A stretch of DNA of 33,841 nucleotides from Sphacelaria rigidula (GCA_964200075.2 CAXNAA020000029.1:1-33841); one strand, 5' to 3'. Numbered from the stretch's first letter, positions 12,601-23,501 are shown. The notes: generated by a model from the letters alone, not told the origin. A program made the numbers and translations.

Positions 12601-15600
12601 GGAGGGGATGGTATGAGAGAGGAGGAAAAGCGTATAATGGTCAAAGGCGAACGCGTGAGGTTGAGCATGTTGTATTGTTCGAGGGCATGTGTATCTATCA
12701 AATAGTGTAGACAGTCGTGCATCGTGGGCGAAACATTATTACCTGAACATAATAGCTCATGTCGGTGACTTTCAAAAATGAGTACGGGATTGTCGACATC
12801 GTCATCAACTTTCACCGAAGACGGGGACCGTGTGAGAAAAGGGGGGGTCACGTGTCATTTCTCATGCAAACTATACTGGAAAATGACTTGATCAACCACA
12901 TTTCCCTCCCTCACGAGACTGTGATTTGGATGATGAACCTGCTTCGTTTCCCTACTCTCGTACTTACCCCTTATCCTGAAGGAGGGGAAGGGGCGGGGTT
13001 CCTCCTCATGGATGCCTTGCAATAATCCATTGCCAATGATTTACAGTATCTGGATTTTGAGGTGGTGCTGTGCAGTACGGTATTTTGACAGTGAGTCCAG
13101 GTACTCGTGACGCAACATATCTCGACACTATCTTTGTTGTGAAACCCGACACAAATGATTCCGGACGAGGGGAAGGGTTACAGTAACGGAATCCTGTGTT
13201 ATGTGTGCTGACCAGGGAGAGTTAATCGCATGTATGAGTATCATTCGCGACGAAACTGTTCGGAGGGCATGCACCTGATCGTTTTTCTAAAATGCCATAT
13301 ACCAGAGAACCATGACTGATTGCATACATACATGAAATGGTATACATCAGACAGACGCTAGGATGAACGGGACCTTAGGGTATGCACCTGATACTTTCTG
13401 GACACAATGAAACAGATCTGAGCTACTCGCTGACTCTTCAAAGCCAAGATTTTGGATTTTAACTGCGGGAGGATCCGCGCTTTTCACCAAGTCACAAAAG
13501 CGCGCGTTAGTACAGAGGGACTGACTCATGGAAAACGACACACCTCACCGCTTTAATGCTTCCTATCGTGCCCCACCGCTCTTTTTTTCTTGTCCTGATT
13601 CATATTTTGTGAACGGCGTGTTTTAACGATCAATTCTCCCGCCATCATCAGACAATCCGATCAACACTGAACGACTATGTCAACCCAGTGGACTATGCCT
13701 ACCCGGATGCCGTTCGATTAGCCTCGGCGCTCACACCCGGCATCATGATGACCCCGGTTAGCAGCATCTTAGGTGAGGAGACTCGTCTGTGCACGCACGC
13801 CTACCCCGGTGTTGCTGTGGGGGCCCAAGATGTCGCGTGAGCTGCGCGTGTCGAGCCCCGTGTGTCTGTGAGCCAGATATCGCGTATGAGAAATGTTGTT
13901 GTTGACAGCCGAGTACCCTCCTTGAAAAGTTGTCACAGCTGCTACCCTACTAAATACAGGCTTGTCAATCACACACTTCGCCGTTTAGCACTCGCAACCC
14001 TACTGCGGGTCTTGACAGTCCCTTGGAGGGTAGCGATATTGTTCTCGAGGAAGACACTAGCTTGGCGCTCGGTGTCAAGGTTTTTCCGCGTCTTCTCTCG
14101 TTGGCCAAAAGGATAGGAGCAAGCTTCATACCTGTACGCTGTTGACATCCTCCAAGACAGAGGCAAGACGCAAAATCGCAGTAGGCCGGGGGGCGCTATA
14201 AGGGTTCACCCTGCGGTTGGTTGTACAGCACTGATGTGACTTTCCGTTGCTGCATGCGTTCATATATTGTGGAATAAGCCAAGGCCTTCGTGATTGTTCA
14301 GTACGCCTGCCGTACGCACCGTACTACCATTTCTCGAGTACGGATGACTGTCCGCTCTATCTCGCCTATCGTTTGTTACCCTTATCATGTTTCCCAGTAT
14401 TTTGTTGTGCTTGGTTCCGCTATTAATATTGTCAATCTATTGTTGTGAGTGTGGTTGGGTGCATGCATGTATTTGTGTCACCTTGCGCCAGTCAGATTCA
14501 AGCAATCTAATAAGCGGATAATAACAATGAACATTCGAAAACAATCGCCGGGAAATTCTTTTTGGACGATAGGGCGGTGCTGCGCCACTTGACGGATCAA
14601 GCCGAGCGGTGTCCTCCACGCATCCAGCATTCAGCGTTGCGCGCGTAACACGGGGCGTAATGCGTACACCGAGCAACACTAGAGCAGTATCAGTAGCAGT
14701 GAAATTGGTCTGTGCTCGGTCTTTTGCTACCCTCATGTATCCAGGAATATTTGTGGGAGAAAGAGGTTATTCTGTACTGTACTGGCTGTACGCGACTACA
14801 TTGGCCTGATTGTCTTACACGGTACTGTACTACACAGTCGTGCAGTGTACTAGAGCACGGAGCAGGTTGTCGTTCATGACTCAAGACACGAATAATGGCG
14901 TTCAAACATGCAGACAAAGTACTGTACAGGGCTACCGTCTGCACTCCACGGTACTCGCTGTCGTATCGTGTCCTGTACTTAGATGATGGCTTTCAAATAT
15001 TCACGCACAGCACAGTACATCCCTGCTGTCCACACGGCGCCGCAATCACTGTTGCATAATGTCCTCCTGATTCCTGTCCTCCTGTACTGTCGTAGTTGAC
15101 GAAGCCACTTGAACGAAACATTCATCCCTTGGTCTACAGAACATGTGCACCTATTTAGCGCGAAACGACATGGATTGTACCGCGCAACGTAAATGTACTG
15201 TATTGTACTCTACAACAGTCGGCACCGACATGATTGTACCGCGCCACACAGAAGCAGCTCCGAGGGTCGCATGCGACAGGCGCAGCAACAAGTAGCAGCG
15301 CAAGCGGCGGCAATAGGCTGGCGGCGGGTGAAGCTTCACACCTAGAGTGTCTGGCGATTGATTGGCTTCTTCGATGAACGGTGTGCTTCTTCGCGTTATC
15401 TGGGGGCGTGTCGACGCTGACCATGATCATGATGTGGTTAGGGCGTTGCAGCAACTGTACTACTGGCGTTGCGCTGCGACACGGCTCGTCGACGCCGATA
15501 AATGTATGCGTTGTGTGCGTGGGTGTTCATATATATATATCTAAATTAATATATACATGTATTTACTTTTGGGTCGTTCAGACCCGTTGGTCTCTAGTGG

Positions 15601-18600
15601 TAAATGGGCAAAATCGGTGCTGGATTCAGCAGTAGCCTAGGGTAGTTCGTCAAATCACGGCTTTTGAAAATTACTTGATTTTAGTGGCAGGACCAATATG
15701 CTAGGAGTTCTCCAATGGTTGACAGGCCCGAATGCTCCCATCGTAGGCAGCAAGCGTCTTCACTCAAATCAGCGCCGATTTTAACTGCCGATTTAAGCTC
15801 GCTCAACGCACGCTTTGCCCAGGACACCATGTGCATATGCATTTGCTGAGAATTATCGGTATGCCTTGGGTTGGGGTCAGGGTCAGGGATAGAGGGATAC
15901 ACTACGGAGAGCTTTCTGTACCCCTCCAGCTCGATGCAGCTGGATTTTCCACCGACCTTCTCAACTGTAACCGTCTGCTGTGAAAGCTTGTGCAAGCTCC
16001 TCAGATACAAACGTACTGACCATGATGCGTCGAAATCCTTTTGGCAGAGGCGTGCAACGCTACGTCCAACCCGGAGCCGTTGCGTCGACGCTGGATGCGA
16101 GGCTTGGTGCCGCGAGGAGCGCGTGAGATGATATTCGGCATCGGCATCAACCAGCTTTCGGACGCCTGCGAAGAAAGGGTAAGCGCGACAAGCACCCACC
16201 CAGCGTTGTTTTTTCCTTATGCGTAGTGTACCTTCAATCCCTCCCTTTTCTTGGAATTCTTCTCGTGGTCTCAGGGGATCATCACCCCGTGTTTTCATGA
16301 TCACCGCCTGGCATGTTGGTTGTCGAGGATTGGATGAGCACTCCTGCACCCCGTTGGCTCTGCTCTCGTCGAATCTTGGTTGCCACTCGCGTACTTACCC
16401 GGTTAGCGACGAAAAACCAGATTATTCTCGAGGACCGCTTCTATCGGAAGTCGAACCGCAACCGTCCCTCCTAACCTACTACTGCTGCGCCATTTTGATA
16501 CAGACCACCAGGGCGAGCTGCTGTGCCCCAGTATACGAGCCACAGTTGTCAGATTTTGGTACCCGGCAACTAATCACTCGGAGGGGGGGTTGTCTCAGGG
16601 GTAGTGTACAAGGTACCCCGGGAACAGCATCCGAGGTACCGGTATGGTGCCAAAATCGCCGAAAACAAATGAGCCGATAGTGGGTGTTCACAGGGGTTGT
16701 ATCTGACGTATACATGTTGTACTGTGTCTCTTACAGCACAGTACTGTGAATTGGACCATGACACGCCTTGAGCTCTTGTATGCTTGGCGATTTGGCTTGC
16801 GAAAAGAGCTTATGCTCGAAGAATATTATGTGCAGCTGGACCGCAAATAGGCTCGAAGCAGTCTTGTTACATTCGTCCGCGTTTTTTAACGGTCTTCCGT
16901 GACGCGTTCTTCAGTAGCCTTGAGGCGCTTTGTTGATGGACCCACGGCATATATTCTGACTGTACAGTTATGTCTCACCACTTCACGGTGGCTCAAGTAT
17001 GCTTACACCGCTGTTTCCCTGTTACGTGAGCCCGAATCCACTCCGAGACGGGCCAATTTTTGCCCATACCGCCGTTGATCGAGGCCCCCATTGTTGTGCG
17101 AATTTGCTCTTTCACACAAGGATTCCCTGGTAGGTGCTTTACGCTCAGGTATCGAGATGTTGGCAGAACAAGGACAGTGCGGCGTGCGTCATGTATTTCG
17201 AAATCAGCACACATCTGTGCGTACGCCCCGGTGAAGACAATTCACACGTGTTTTGTGTACATTGTTTTCCCGTTGTTTGGATGCTGTGCAGGTGACGATC
17301 CAGAACGCTTTCGCGCGCACAGCCGTAGGGTCAATGGTGGCGGGTGTGGTATCCGGATACTTGTCGCACATCCCGCACAACGTTTCGACGCTCAAGCTCC
17401 TCCAGGTACGTGCAGCACGGGCTCTCTTAACGGCGCGTCGTTGACCACGAGGGAAGATGCTTTGAAGATAGATGCGTTGGGGTACGCCTGGCACCGTGAC
17501 CTCATGTGTACTACAATTGCTGTCTTCCATCTCTCATTATGAATGCGCATGAGGCTACGGGGTGTGGCATATTGTTGTGTATGAGAGCAAATATCACCGA
17601 TATATCATGTACCGGTGATCGATGCCGATATCGTCAGTTTGCCAGTACCGGCTATGAAGTACGATATATAGGTAAATGCGGTCTGTTGAAAGTACGATGT
17701 TGGTTGTACGATCGGACCTGCACCCTCGCCTGATGCCGAAAGGTGCAACCGACGCCCGTGCCCATACTGCGATAATATCGTCATACCCTAACGATACCTA
17801 ACGGTCCACGATCTTACTTGAGAGGGAGCAACCGTAGTGCTTGCGCCTTCGGCGAAGATGTGTTTTATATGTTTGCCCTTCCAGACTTGAACGTGAGCAG
17901 GCATGCAGTGTGTTTTGTATGTTGGCCACATCTCTACCTCCCCCTAAGTGCTCTCCCGTTTTGCCCCAGTGCCGTGCGCACACCGAGTTGTAGCGAATAA
18001 AAATAACATTGAAAAGAACAAAGAACACTGAGAAACGAACAGAAAAATAACACTTGTAAATCAAGTGACAATGAAAGCTCAACGACCGGCGTGGTGCAGG
18101 AAGAAGCATCCGGTAGACACCTTACTGAGACGCCATTCGCGTTACGGCTCTACCCCGCCCGTGCTCTCTTCCAGCCTGAGCTGAGCTACCGCGAGATTTT
18201 CACAGCGATGGTGGACGCGAATGTTTCGCGCACCCCGCGGGAGTGGCTGCCAGGCGCGAGACGAGCTGTTGCGACGGTGCTCACGGTCGTCCTCCCCAAG
18301 GGCTGTCTCATTCGCACCGCTCAGGTGCGCATATGTTGTTCTCCAGTGTATGTTTCGCGTTGGTTCGTAGGGCGATCTAGTATGGTGTGAAGTTGTACTT
18401 GTAGTATAGTCACCGGATACGTCTCGCTTTGAAGTATGAAAACTCACGTTTGTCTCCTTTGGTGTCACCCCCCCTCCCCCCTGTTTATACAAGGAGAAAA
18501 AATGCAAAAAGGAGCGGGACGAGGGGGAAATGTGGGAAGTAAACGAAGGTGGCATGGTATCATTCGATACATTGGACAGTAGCGAGAAAACGATTGCTAT

Positions 18601-19254
18601 ACCAGGAGAGAAGTTGTGGCCACAGACGGAGTAGCAGGAAGGGGATAAGATATGTATGAGGTTTTTGTGTAGTGTATGGAAGAAACGTCGTGAGCGCCCA
18701 AATATGAGAGTGTTGGAGGTGTCTCTGGTGGGAATAGGAACAGTGCTCCGTCTCAAGAAGGATGCGTGATCAATGGTCGAAACCGGCTGAGGGAAGCAAC
18801 AAATGAGTTCCCCCCGTCTGTGCAAAGTACTCAAGGATGAAAAGAATCACGAGTGATGGGCAGAAGTACGGCGAAATACGTTACCTCACAAGAAGGCGAA
18901 AAAATAAATGGAGTAAAATTTCGTCCGTGTAGTGGTTGTACCAGCCTAACACCGTCAACCATTTGCCTGCATGGCACTCATTTACCGGTGAGTCAGGTTG
19001 TGGAAATGCGATGTTTGTGACCGGCTTCCTCGGGTATGAATGCTACAGCAGTGAAGGTCTCAAAAGCTCCATCGTCTGCGAACTGACATTATCTCCTCCT
19101 TTTCATCCCTCCGTCGTCCGGTGACTCTCTAATCGGCTAGATCTGTGGATCTTTCATGATCATCAACGGTACCATCAACATGTGCGCCTCCACCGTTACC
19201 CCCGTGCCTCTGCAAGCCGACCTGCCTCCCAGACCGCTCGGTTCTCGCCAATAG
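3324..19254 (+). CDS. CAP_ED (cNMP-binding-like) domain fused to mitochondrial-carrier-like region, nine exons
   Basis: The predicted protein has 473 residues, from exons 3324-3602, 10312-10439, 11155-11362, 12174-12350, 13652-13772, 16048-16178, 17292-17405, 18175-18324 and 19141-19254. Residues 1-60 are acidic and proline-rich. Residues about 62-200 resemble the CAP_ED fold: FSEGQVLLEQGD, FLIAQGSVQ, then FGALHVLKEEPTYAT. Residues about 206-460 look like a diverged SLC25-type membrane region, with TPVSSILEACNA, RWMRGLVPRGAREMIFGIG and SHIPHNVSTLKLLQ as carrier-repeat-like segments and a hydrophobic end, GSFMIINGTIN. The usual phosphate-cassette Glu and Arg of cyclic-nucleotide binders are Ala141 and Thr150, so nucleotide binding is doubtful. 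I chose the ATG at 3324 (AAAC context, start of the conserved-looking stretch); an in-frame ATG at 3141 would add 61 unconvincing residues. The transported substrate is unknown. An inner mitochondrial or plastid membrane location is inferred from family only. Splice choices come from domain continuity and phase, not transcripts. Confidence 0.8.
5676..7122. mobile_element. Fold-back element with long inverted arms
   Basis: The left arm, about 5676-6307, is the reverse complement of the right arm, about 6458-7122, across a 150-base spacer. The outer ends match exactly over the block AATATACAAAAAAGGGTACA and the CCCTGGTAC that follows soon after. The arms then drift by substitutions and small indels; the right arm carries an extra segment of about 40 bases near 7040-7085. 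GGGTACACC-type words recur inside both arms (for example about 5885 and 6868). Matching reading frames appear in both arms but fit no transposase I know, so they may just mirror arm conservation. The element lies in intron 1. A TA target duplication is possible but cannot be proved, because the flanking bases are part of the palindrome. Confidence 0.85.
8345..8412 (-). other. Degenerate tRNA-like remnant
   Basis: Read on the minus strand, TGTTCGATTCC matches the tRNA B-box (GGTTCGANNCC type) in all but the first base, and upstream TGATATTATGG weakly resembles an A-box. A possible anticodon arm with CAA lies between them. The D and anticodon stems do not pair well and no clear acceptor stem was found, so this is not a functional tRNA. 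A tRNA pseudogene or the head of a tRNA-derived SINE would explain it. Confidence 0.3.
8452..8565 (+). other. Short open frame of 37 residues in intron 1
   Basis: The ATG at 8452 opens a frame with low-complexity basic and proline-rich composition (AAKPPRTKAPQVVVAGL). A possible splice donor, CCCCCCAG|GTGGTG, lies within it, so an alternative 5' exon is conceivable. Nothing identifies a family. It is probably chance. Confidence 0.15.
9180..10193 (+). pseudogene. Patch of broken protein-like frames, family uncertain
   Basis: Several open stretches without start codons follow each other in different frames. One runs 9180-9269 (SLITAVELAAQNAAPDALVK). One runs 9285-9512 (WNDYVPIRAETRFLYKAPAC and later VLVATTRLFNPADKTLLSF). 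One runs 9718-9891 (FEEVEFAIVTVGSKVYQQRY), and another starts near 10050 (CDFEAFEDLRCLRIRARMEI, then QLQQLPRNGL). Stops and frame changes separate them. The composition looks more like protein than random frames do. The pieces loosely recall the end of a SET domain and the helical domain after it in lysine methyltransferases of the Rubisco-LSMT type, but this is a weak resemblance. A decayed gene copy or transposon gene inside intron 1 is the likeliest reading. Confidence 0.25.
10312..10439 (+). CDS. Exon 2 of CAP_ED/carrier-like gene
   Basis: It encodes VLLEQGDPTSRVFLIAQGS and following residues (94-135 plus two bases of codon 136), the central beta-roll of a CAP_ED domain. The acceptor is GGACAG| after a T-rich tract, and the donor is CACAG|GTATGG. 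It joins exon 1 in phase 0 and exon 3 in phase 2. Confidence 0.85.
11155..11362 (+). CDS. Exon 3 of CAP_ED/carrier-like gene
   Basis: It encodes residues 136-205. It starts by completing Arg136, then GMFGALHVLKEEPTYAT, the position of the phosphate-binding cassette, and ends with the C-terminal helices of the CAP_ED domain (LLERDPVLAKEIIYSLSKEI). The acceptor is GCACAG|. The only workable donor is the non-canonical GC site CAG|GCAAGC, because no GT lies between the end of homology and the stop at 11384-11386. Confidence 0.8.
11561..11655. repeat. 20-bp tandem repeat grading into CTGTG pentamers
   Basis: CTTCGCTGTGCTGTGCGATG occurs almost three times in a row from 11561 to 11620. It then breaks down into CTGTGCTGTC pieces up to about 11650. 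It lies in intron 3 of the CAP_ED/carrier-like gene, the intron with the GC donor. Confidence 0.85.
12174..12350 (+). CDS. Exon 4 of CAP_ED/carrier-like gene
   Basis: It encodes residues 206-264, from DPKPNSFFGSTLGAVIESYY to RVLYINGFK. It begins after CTGCAG| and ends at AAG|GTGGGG, phase 0 at both ends. This is the start of the carrier-like half, with a glycine-containing hydrophobic segment and the aromatic/basic YINGFK end. Confidence 0.75.
13652..13772 (+). CDS. Exon 5 of CAP_ED/carrier-like gene
   Basis: It encodes residues 265-304 plus one base of Glu305: a TIRSTLNDYVNPVDYAYPD linker, then a hydrophobic segment with TPGIMMTPVSSIL. The acceptor CATCAG| follows a pyrimidine-containing tract, and the donor is TTAG|GTGAGG in phase 1. 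Confidence 0.75.
14769..15203. repeat. Cluster of GTACTGTAC-type words in intron 5
   Basis: Words such as GTACTGTAC and TGTACTGT recur at about 14774, 14822, 14917, 15080 and 15193. A longer direct repeat, CGACATG(G)ATTGTACCGCGC, lies at about 15168 and 15227. Similar words recur outside (about 16715-16745 and 28195-28215). No coding sequence is seen here. Confidence 0.45.
16048..16178 (+). CDS. Exon 6 of CAP_ED/carrier-like gene
   Basis: It encodes the rest of Glu305 and residues 306-348 (ACNATSNPEPLRRRWMRGLV and PRGAREMIFGIGINQLSDAC, ending CEER). The RGLVPRGARE part resembles the loop between helices of a carrier repeat. The acceptor is TTGGCAG| and the donor AGG|GTAAGC. A long frame on the opposite strand over this exon is a shadow. 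Confidence 0.8.
17292..17405 (+). CDS. Exon 7 of CAP_ED/carrier-like gene
   Basis: It encodes residues 349-386, VTIQNAFARTAVGSMVAGVV followed by SGYLSHIPHNVSTLKLLQ. The hydrophobic G-rich helix followed by P-x-x-x-x-x-K resembles the end of an odd-numbered helix in mitochondrial carriers, though the acidic residue of the usual PxD/ExxK/R motif is missing. The acceptor is GTGCAG| and the donor CAG|GTACGT, phase 0 at both ends. Confidence 0.8.
18175..18324 (+). CDS. Exon 8 of CAP_ED/carrier-like gene
   Basis: It encodes residues 387-436, PELSYREIFTAMVDANVSRT up to VLPKGCLIRTAQ. The pattern of an amphipathic loop helix, then a basic stretch and a hydrophobic helix fits a carrier repeat. The acceptor is CTTCCAG| and the donor CAG|GTGCGC, phase 0 at both ends. 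Confidence 0.8.
18617..18688. repeat. Single-arm relative of the hairpin at the left edge
   Basis: It aligns with 56-119: TGGCCAC, then GGGATAAGATATG, GGTTTTTGTGT, TGTATGGAAGAAACGT, with scattered substitutions and a small indel. The inverted partner arm is absent here. The segment lies in intron 8 of the CAP_ED/carrier-like gene. Confidence 0.65.
19141..19254 (+). CDS. Exon 9 (last) of CAP_ED/carrier-like gene
   Basis: It encodes residues 437-473 and the TAG stop: ICGSFMIINGTINMCAS, a last hydrophobic helix, then a polar proline-rich tail ending PRPLGSRQ. The acceptor is CGGCTAG|, weaker than the others. The choice rests on phase and on the natural continuation of IRTAQ into a hydrophobic helix. 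A further 3' exon cannot be excluded. Confidence 0.65.
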   Translation: MCGSFMIINGTINMCASTVTPVPLQADLPPRPLGSRQ

Positions 19255-22200
19255 CAGCCTTCTGTCACACCCAGCCACTTCGAAAAAACGTGATCGTAGA
19301 GCACGGTAGGGTCCATCTCGTATTTCGATTTCGTCGAGTGCTTGAAGATGACCTACAGCGTTTCTGGACATGGTGTGGTTACGCCTTGAGGGGGGGGGGG
19401 GGGGTAATCTGGGGATAAAAACAGGTGAATGATTTGGAGGGTATAAATGAATTGTAAAGGCTGAGCGTTGTGTAGAGGAAGTAGTACATGAAGCATTTGG
19501 TGGTGGGAGCTTGTGTGGGAGCGGCCGATGGATGAGCTCGCTGATCGGTAGCTGAAACGTGTTGTAGTGATGAGCGTCCCTGACGCATACAAGGAGGCAC
19601 CAACAGCTGTTGACGTGATGTTATTTGCTGCTGAGACTGCGTGTCAACCTTGTATTCATTCGTTTTTATTGGAAGGTGCTGGGTGTGAGAGGTTTTGGTT
19701 TTTTGGGTCGCTGGTTCGAAGCACAAGAAGCGGCCCCTGCCGCAACCCAGGATCGTTTTTTTTTTTTGCTTTTTTCCCAAGTGAAGACGGCAAACAGCCG
19801 GAACATACGTGTGTCATCAAACCATGGCGCGCGCAAAAAGCTCCTTTTCATCTTTCGTATGGCCCATTTTGCTCTGAGTTCGCTCTATGGCTCTCAAAGG
19901 GTTGAATGCATGAAGCTTCTTCAAGAGGTTGGAGGTGGAGCAGGTTGCTCCTTGATGCTTGTTTTTCAACGCATAAAATAGTGTATCGTGCAGCTCTTGG
20001 ACACCGCGTACCTCCAACGCAAGAAATGAGATCGATTTCCTATGTAAGACGGACGGGAACTTTCAGAAACAAGAAAAATCACCACGGGGGTTCTTGTATA
20101 GAGGGTCTTGGGGGGAGGTGGATGCTCGTCGCGTGCGCATGTTTGAAGATGAGTGTTGCAGCAGGAATGGCCAATACAAGACGCCCTTCGTCTACGGGGA
20201 ACCTGAGGAAAATAATGGCGTGCTTGAGCGGAAATACTCGATATAAGAGATCTTTGTATAAGAAAATTGAAGCAGACAAGAAACACGGTGTGTTCGAGAG
20301 AAAAAAAATATAGTCGATATTAGACGTCTTTTTTTTGTCAAAAATTTGATCGGAAAAACAGACGGCATATTTTAGGGGAGAGGGTCGATATGAGAAGCCA
20401 CTGTCGAAATATGAATGAGATATTGAAAGTGGTATTCTGTACTGAGACGGGAAATGTTCTTGGAATGCGAAGGGCACCAGAAGGTGTGTTTATGTTTGAT
20501 GGTTGCTCAGGTTTCACTTATAATTGGGCAGCGCTCGCGAGCTCGCACGCGGATAACTTTTTTTTTTTAATTTTCAGGAAGTCGTTGTGTCTGAAATGTA
20601 GCGGCAAACCATGGTACAATATCGAGTGATTGTGTCGTGCGTTTTTTGTTCTTTTGTTCTTGCCGTGTTTGGCAATATGCCGCTGGGCGTCTTGTTTGTA
20701 GACAGACGGACGTCTTCAGCGCGACATCACGTACATGGGGGTGGTTGCTCCGGGGCAATACACAGGACAGGACACGCATCCAGTGGAAATCTGAAGCAAA
20801 CATTACCGCTAAGATACAAGCGTGTGTGTTGCCTCGTACACATGTACCGAAGCGCAGTTGTCCTCGTGTGGTGGTGTATGACAAATATATTGCGATACAC
20901 GTTCCAGATGGATCCATCATGCCACCAGCATAGGTGTGTGGTGAAATGTTTTGCAGAAAGGAACGAGTGTTTATTCATTATTGTATTTTTCGCAGCCTTG
21001 ATAAAAATGCCCAAGCTAGACGAAGAATTTCGACGCCGGTCGCTAACCGCGCCGGCACTAATAATGATGCTTTGGTGATGTACTCATATTCCTAGTCGCA
21101 TGGTGGGGTGATGTGTTCGTGAAGGTGCAAAATTACTCGCCACTAATGTCGCTGGAGATGTCAAGTTGCAGAGATGTTTGTTCCTCCACGGCTCGATTGC
21201 AGCACGCGCCACCTCACCCCTTCCTGCAAGTTTATAGTGTGACCGACACGTGCGGGGTGGCAATTGTGGTATGCAGTGGGGAATACAACAACACCAGCTA
21301 TGTTGGAGAGTGTTTTTGCCTACGTGTACGGTTGTACACGCTTGATGGAGGAGGTGCGGTTGCGGGTTTTTAGCGTATATTAATGCAGAGGTGGTTTTGA
21401 AATTCAGGCCTACTTGCTCAGCAAAGATTGCACGCAGGAAATCATTCTGCGACCGATGTTTGATGTGCTCCCTGTCTCTGTCGGTCACGTTAACGAATGC
21501 TCCGTACGTGGCTGTTGAATTTGGGAGCTGGAGATACATTTTCATGTGTCTAGTCTTCTTACTCTTCTTGGGCATTTTTTATCGAGTCGGGCGGGGGAAG
21601 AATGACATCTGCAGTGAAAGTAAGAGCAGAGGAGGGGAGGGGGAGGGCGGGAAGCATGTTTGATGAAGTTGATGAGGTGTCCCAGGCCCTTTACCCCTAC
21701 GCCAACCTATCGATGCAGAGACGAGTATTTTCAAAGGAGAATAGAACAAGTCTCGCGTTTGAAGTGCGGTATTATACTATACTCAGGGATGGCTTCATTC
21801 GACGCTCGGGGGGCGATTGGCAACATGTAAATCACAATGAGCCCGTCCCTGGAGAATCCTCGAAGTGGGGTTTCGAGGGAGAGAGGGGGACAAAGTATCC
21901 AGCATTTCCGATGATCAATTCTACCGTAAAATAGCGTGTATGTGTTGCGTGAAAGCAGTGATGAGGCGTGCAGCCATCATTGGGTTCTTGCTTGGTATGA
22001 TACATGAATCCTTCGAGTAACCATGTGAGCTCTGTTCGTGTGTGGTAGGATCACGGGCTGTTGTCCTTGTGTGAGCACGCGGTGAATAAGGCACAAGCAT
22101 GTTCATTGATTATTGTGCGATTCTGGAACTGCAGTTGGGTTCTTACTCCTTGTCTGAGTTCTCATGTACATGCCAACATCAACGTTTGTGACTTGGTATT

Positions 22201-23144
22201 TATGGGCAAAGAGGGCGACAAAAAATATTTGAGGAGCCTTACGCTGCAAGAGGTTAGACTGATGCTTGTTCTTCCGCCGCAGACTCAATCACCCAAACTA
22301 GGTGGCTATGTGGGACGGACTTACATGATGAAAAATCTACCATGGAGTGTTTTTTACGTTCCAGGGGCGGAGCTGAATTGCATACAGGCACATGAAGAAA
22401 CGAGTGATGATGCCGCGATACCCCCCAAAAAACGTGACTGTTTACAGGAGGCACGATCTACATGCGAATCAAAATGACGAAACCTGAGCACACCCGAGCA
22501 GCTGGGAACTTTCACGCTCGGTTGGGGTGATATCAAAAGTGTTGGGCGATGTCGGCCATTGGAGGCGCTTCATGCCGTCTGAAATCAGCTATCGCGCGCT
22601 GAGGGATGCTACGGTAGGGTGAACAAAAACTTTCTGAGGCGGGAATTGTTTATTGTTAGGAGCCCTTCATGTTATCCGAAATACGACTGATCTGTTACGA
22701 AATATGTGAGAGTACGCCAGGATTACTATTTCAATGTGCTAGGGATGAGTATTATTCGTATGAATACTGCTGCACACTAAACTCTCCGCCAAAAGCTGCC
22801 AGCAAAACGGAGCTACAAATGCGGCCCGTAGATGATGACGATGCTCGCAAGTCAACTTGCAGTAGTACTACTACAGGAGCCATCAGTAGTATACATACGT
22901 GAAAACGTAAATGTCTTGGTCTATGTTATGCCTTGTATTAATTTCAAACACCTGCGCTATAAGCAAGACGATCCAGCTACCGCCATCTCTACCTGACGAA
23001 ATTGATCGAGAGGGTTTGAGGTTTTCTTATTTTTCTGTTCCCGTTCCTTCCCGTTCCCTCCCTCCCGTTTCTTTCTCGTTTTCCTTTCAGCGCGCTTTTT
23101 CTCTCCTTCCGCTTACATCTCTCCCCTTTCTCGATAATAGATTT

Positions 23145-23310
23145 TCGGAAAACGCTCTCTTGTCATTTCAGAGTGCGAACATCTCAGAATCACAAGAGCA
23201 GAATGAAAAAACGTCAAGATACCCTAATTGACGGAGAGGAAACTAAATTTTCGCTACGCTCTGATCCTGAGATATTTGCACTCTGAAATGACAGAAGAGC
23301 GTTTTCCGAA
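23145..23310. repeat. 166-bp hairpin element with nested stem
   Basis: Bases 23145-23192 are the reverse complement of about 23263-23310 with only a few mismatches; the outer end is TTCGGAAAACGCTCT. The loop region contains a second small stem, CGTCAA with TTGACG (about 23212-23233). Size and symmetry fit a MITE-like element. It lies in the convergent intergenic region next to a long pyrimidine tract. No coding content was found. Confidence 0.8.
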
Positions 23311-23501
23311 ACTCTCCAACATCGTCCATAGGGTTCTCTCGTTTATTCACCTGGGTAGGCACGTCTCTGGTGACCATAGTTCGATTCGTGGCCGGCCAAT
23401 TAATGTGCATGCGACCCTCAATCAAACGAGCAGTCGATGATGGACACAGATACGCAGAGAGAGGAAACAAGAGAAAAAAAGTATTATTTCAAAAAGAAAA
23501 A

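Noticed and set aside
15681-16349. 222-codon open frame on the minus strand
   Set aside because: It covers exon 6 of the plus-strand gene. Its sequence shows no family motif and is best explained as a shadow frame.
17785-17805. CCCTAA-like words suggesting telomeric repeats
   Set aside because: There are only one or two imperfect units, not a tandem array.
18142-18834. 230-codon open frame on the minus strand
   Set aside because: It lies over exon 8 and intron 8 of the plus-strand gene, has serine/histidine-rich low-complexity composition and no known motif. The plus-strand exon fits domain and splice evidence.
21084-21575. 163-codon minus-strand frame in the intergenic region
   Set aside because: The start (MPKKSKKTRH) looks plausible but the rest has no domain, no flanking exons and no conserved-looking segment, so it was not called as a gene.
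21602-22477. Two plus-strand frames of about 110 and 138 codons
   Set aside because: They have no recognisable motif and no link by splice phase to a known protein. They lie where a long 3' UTR is expected.
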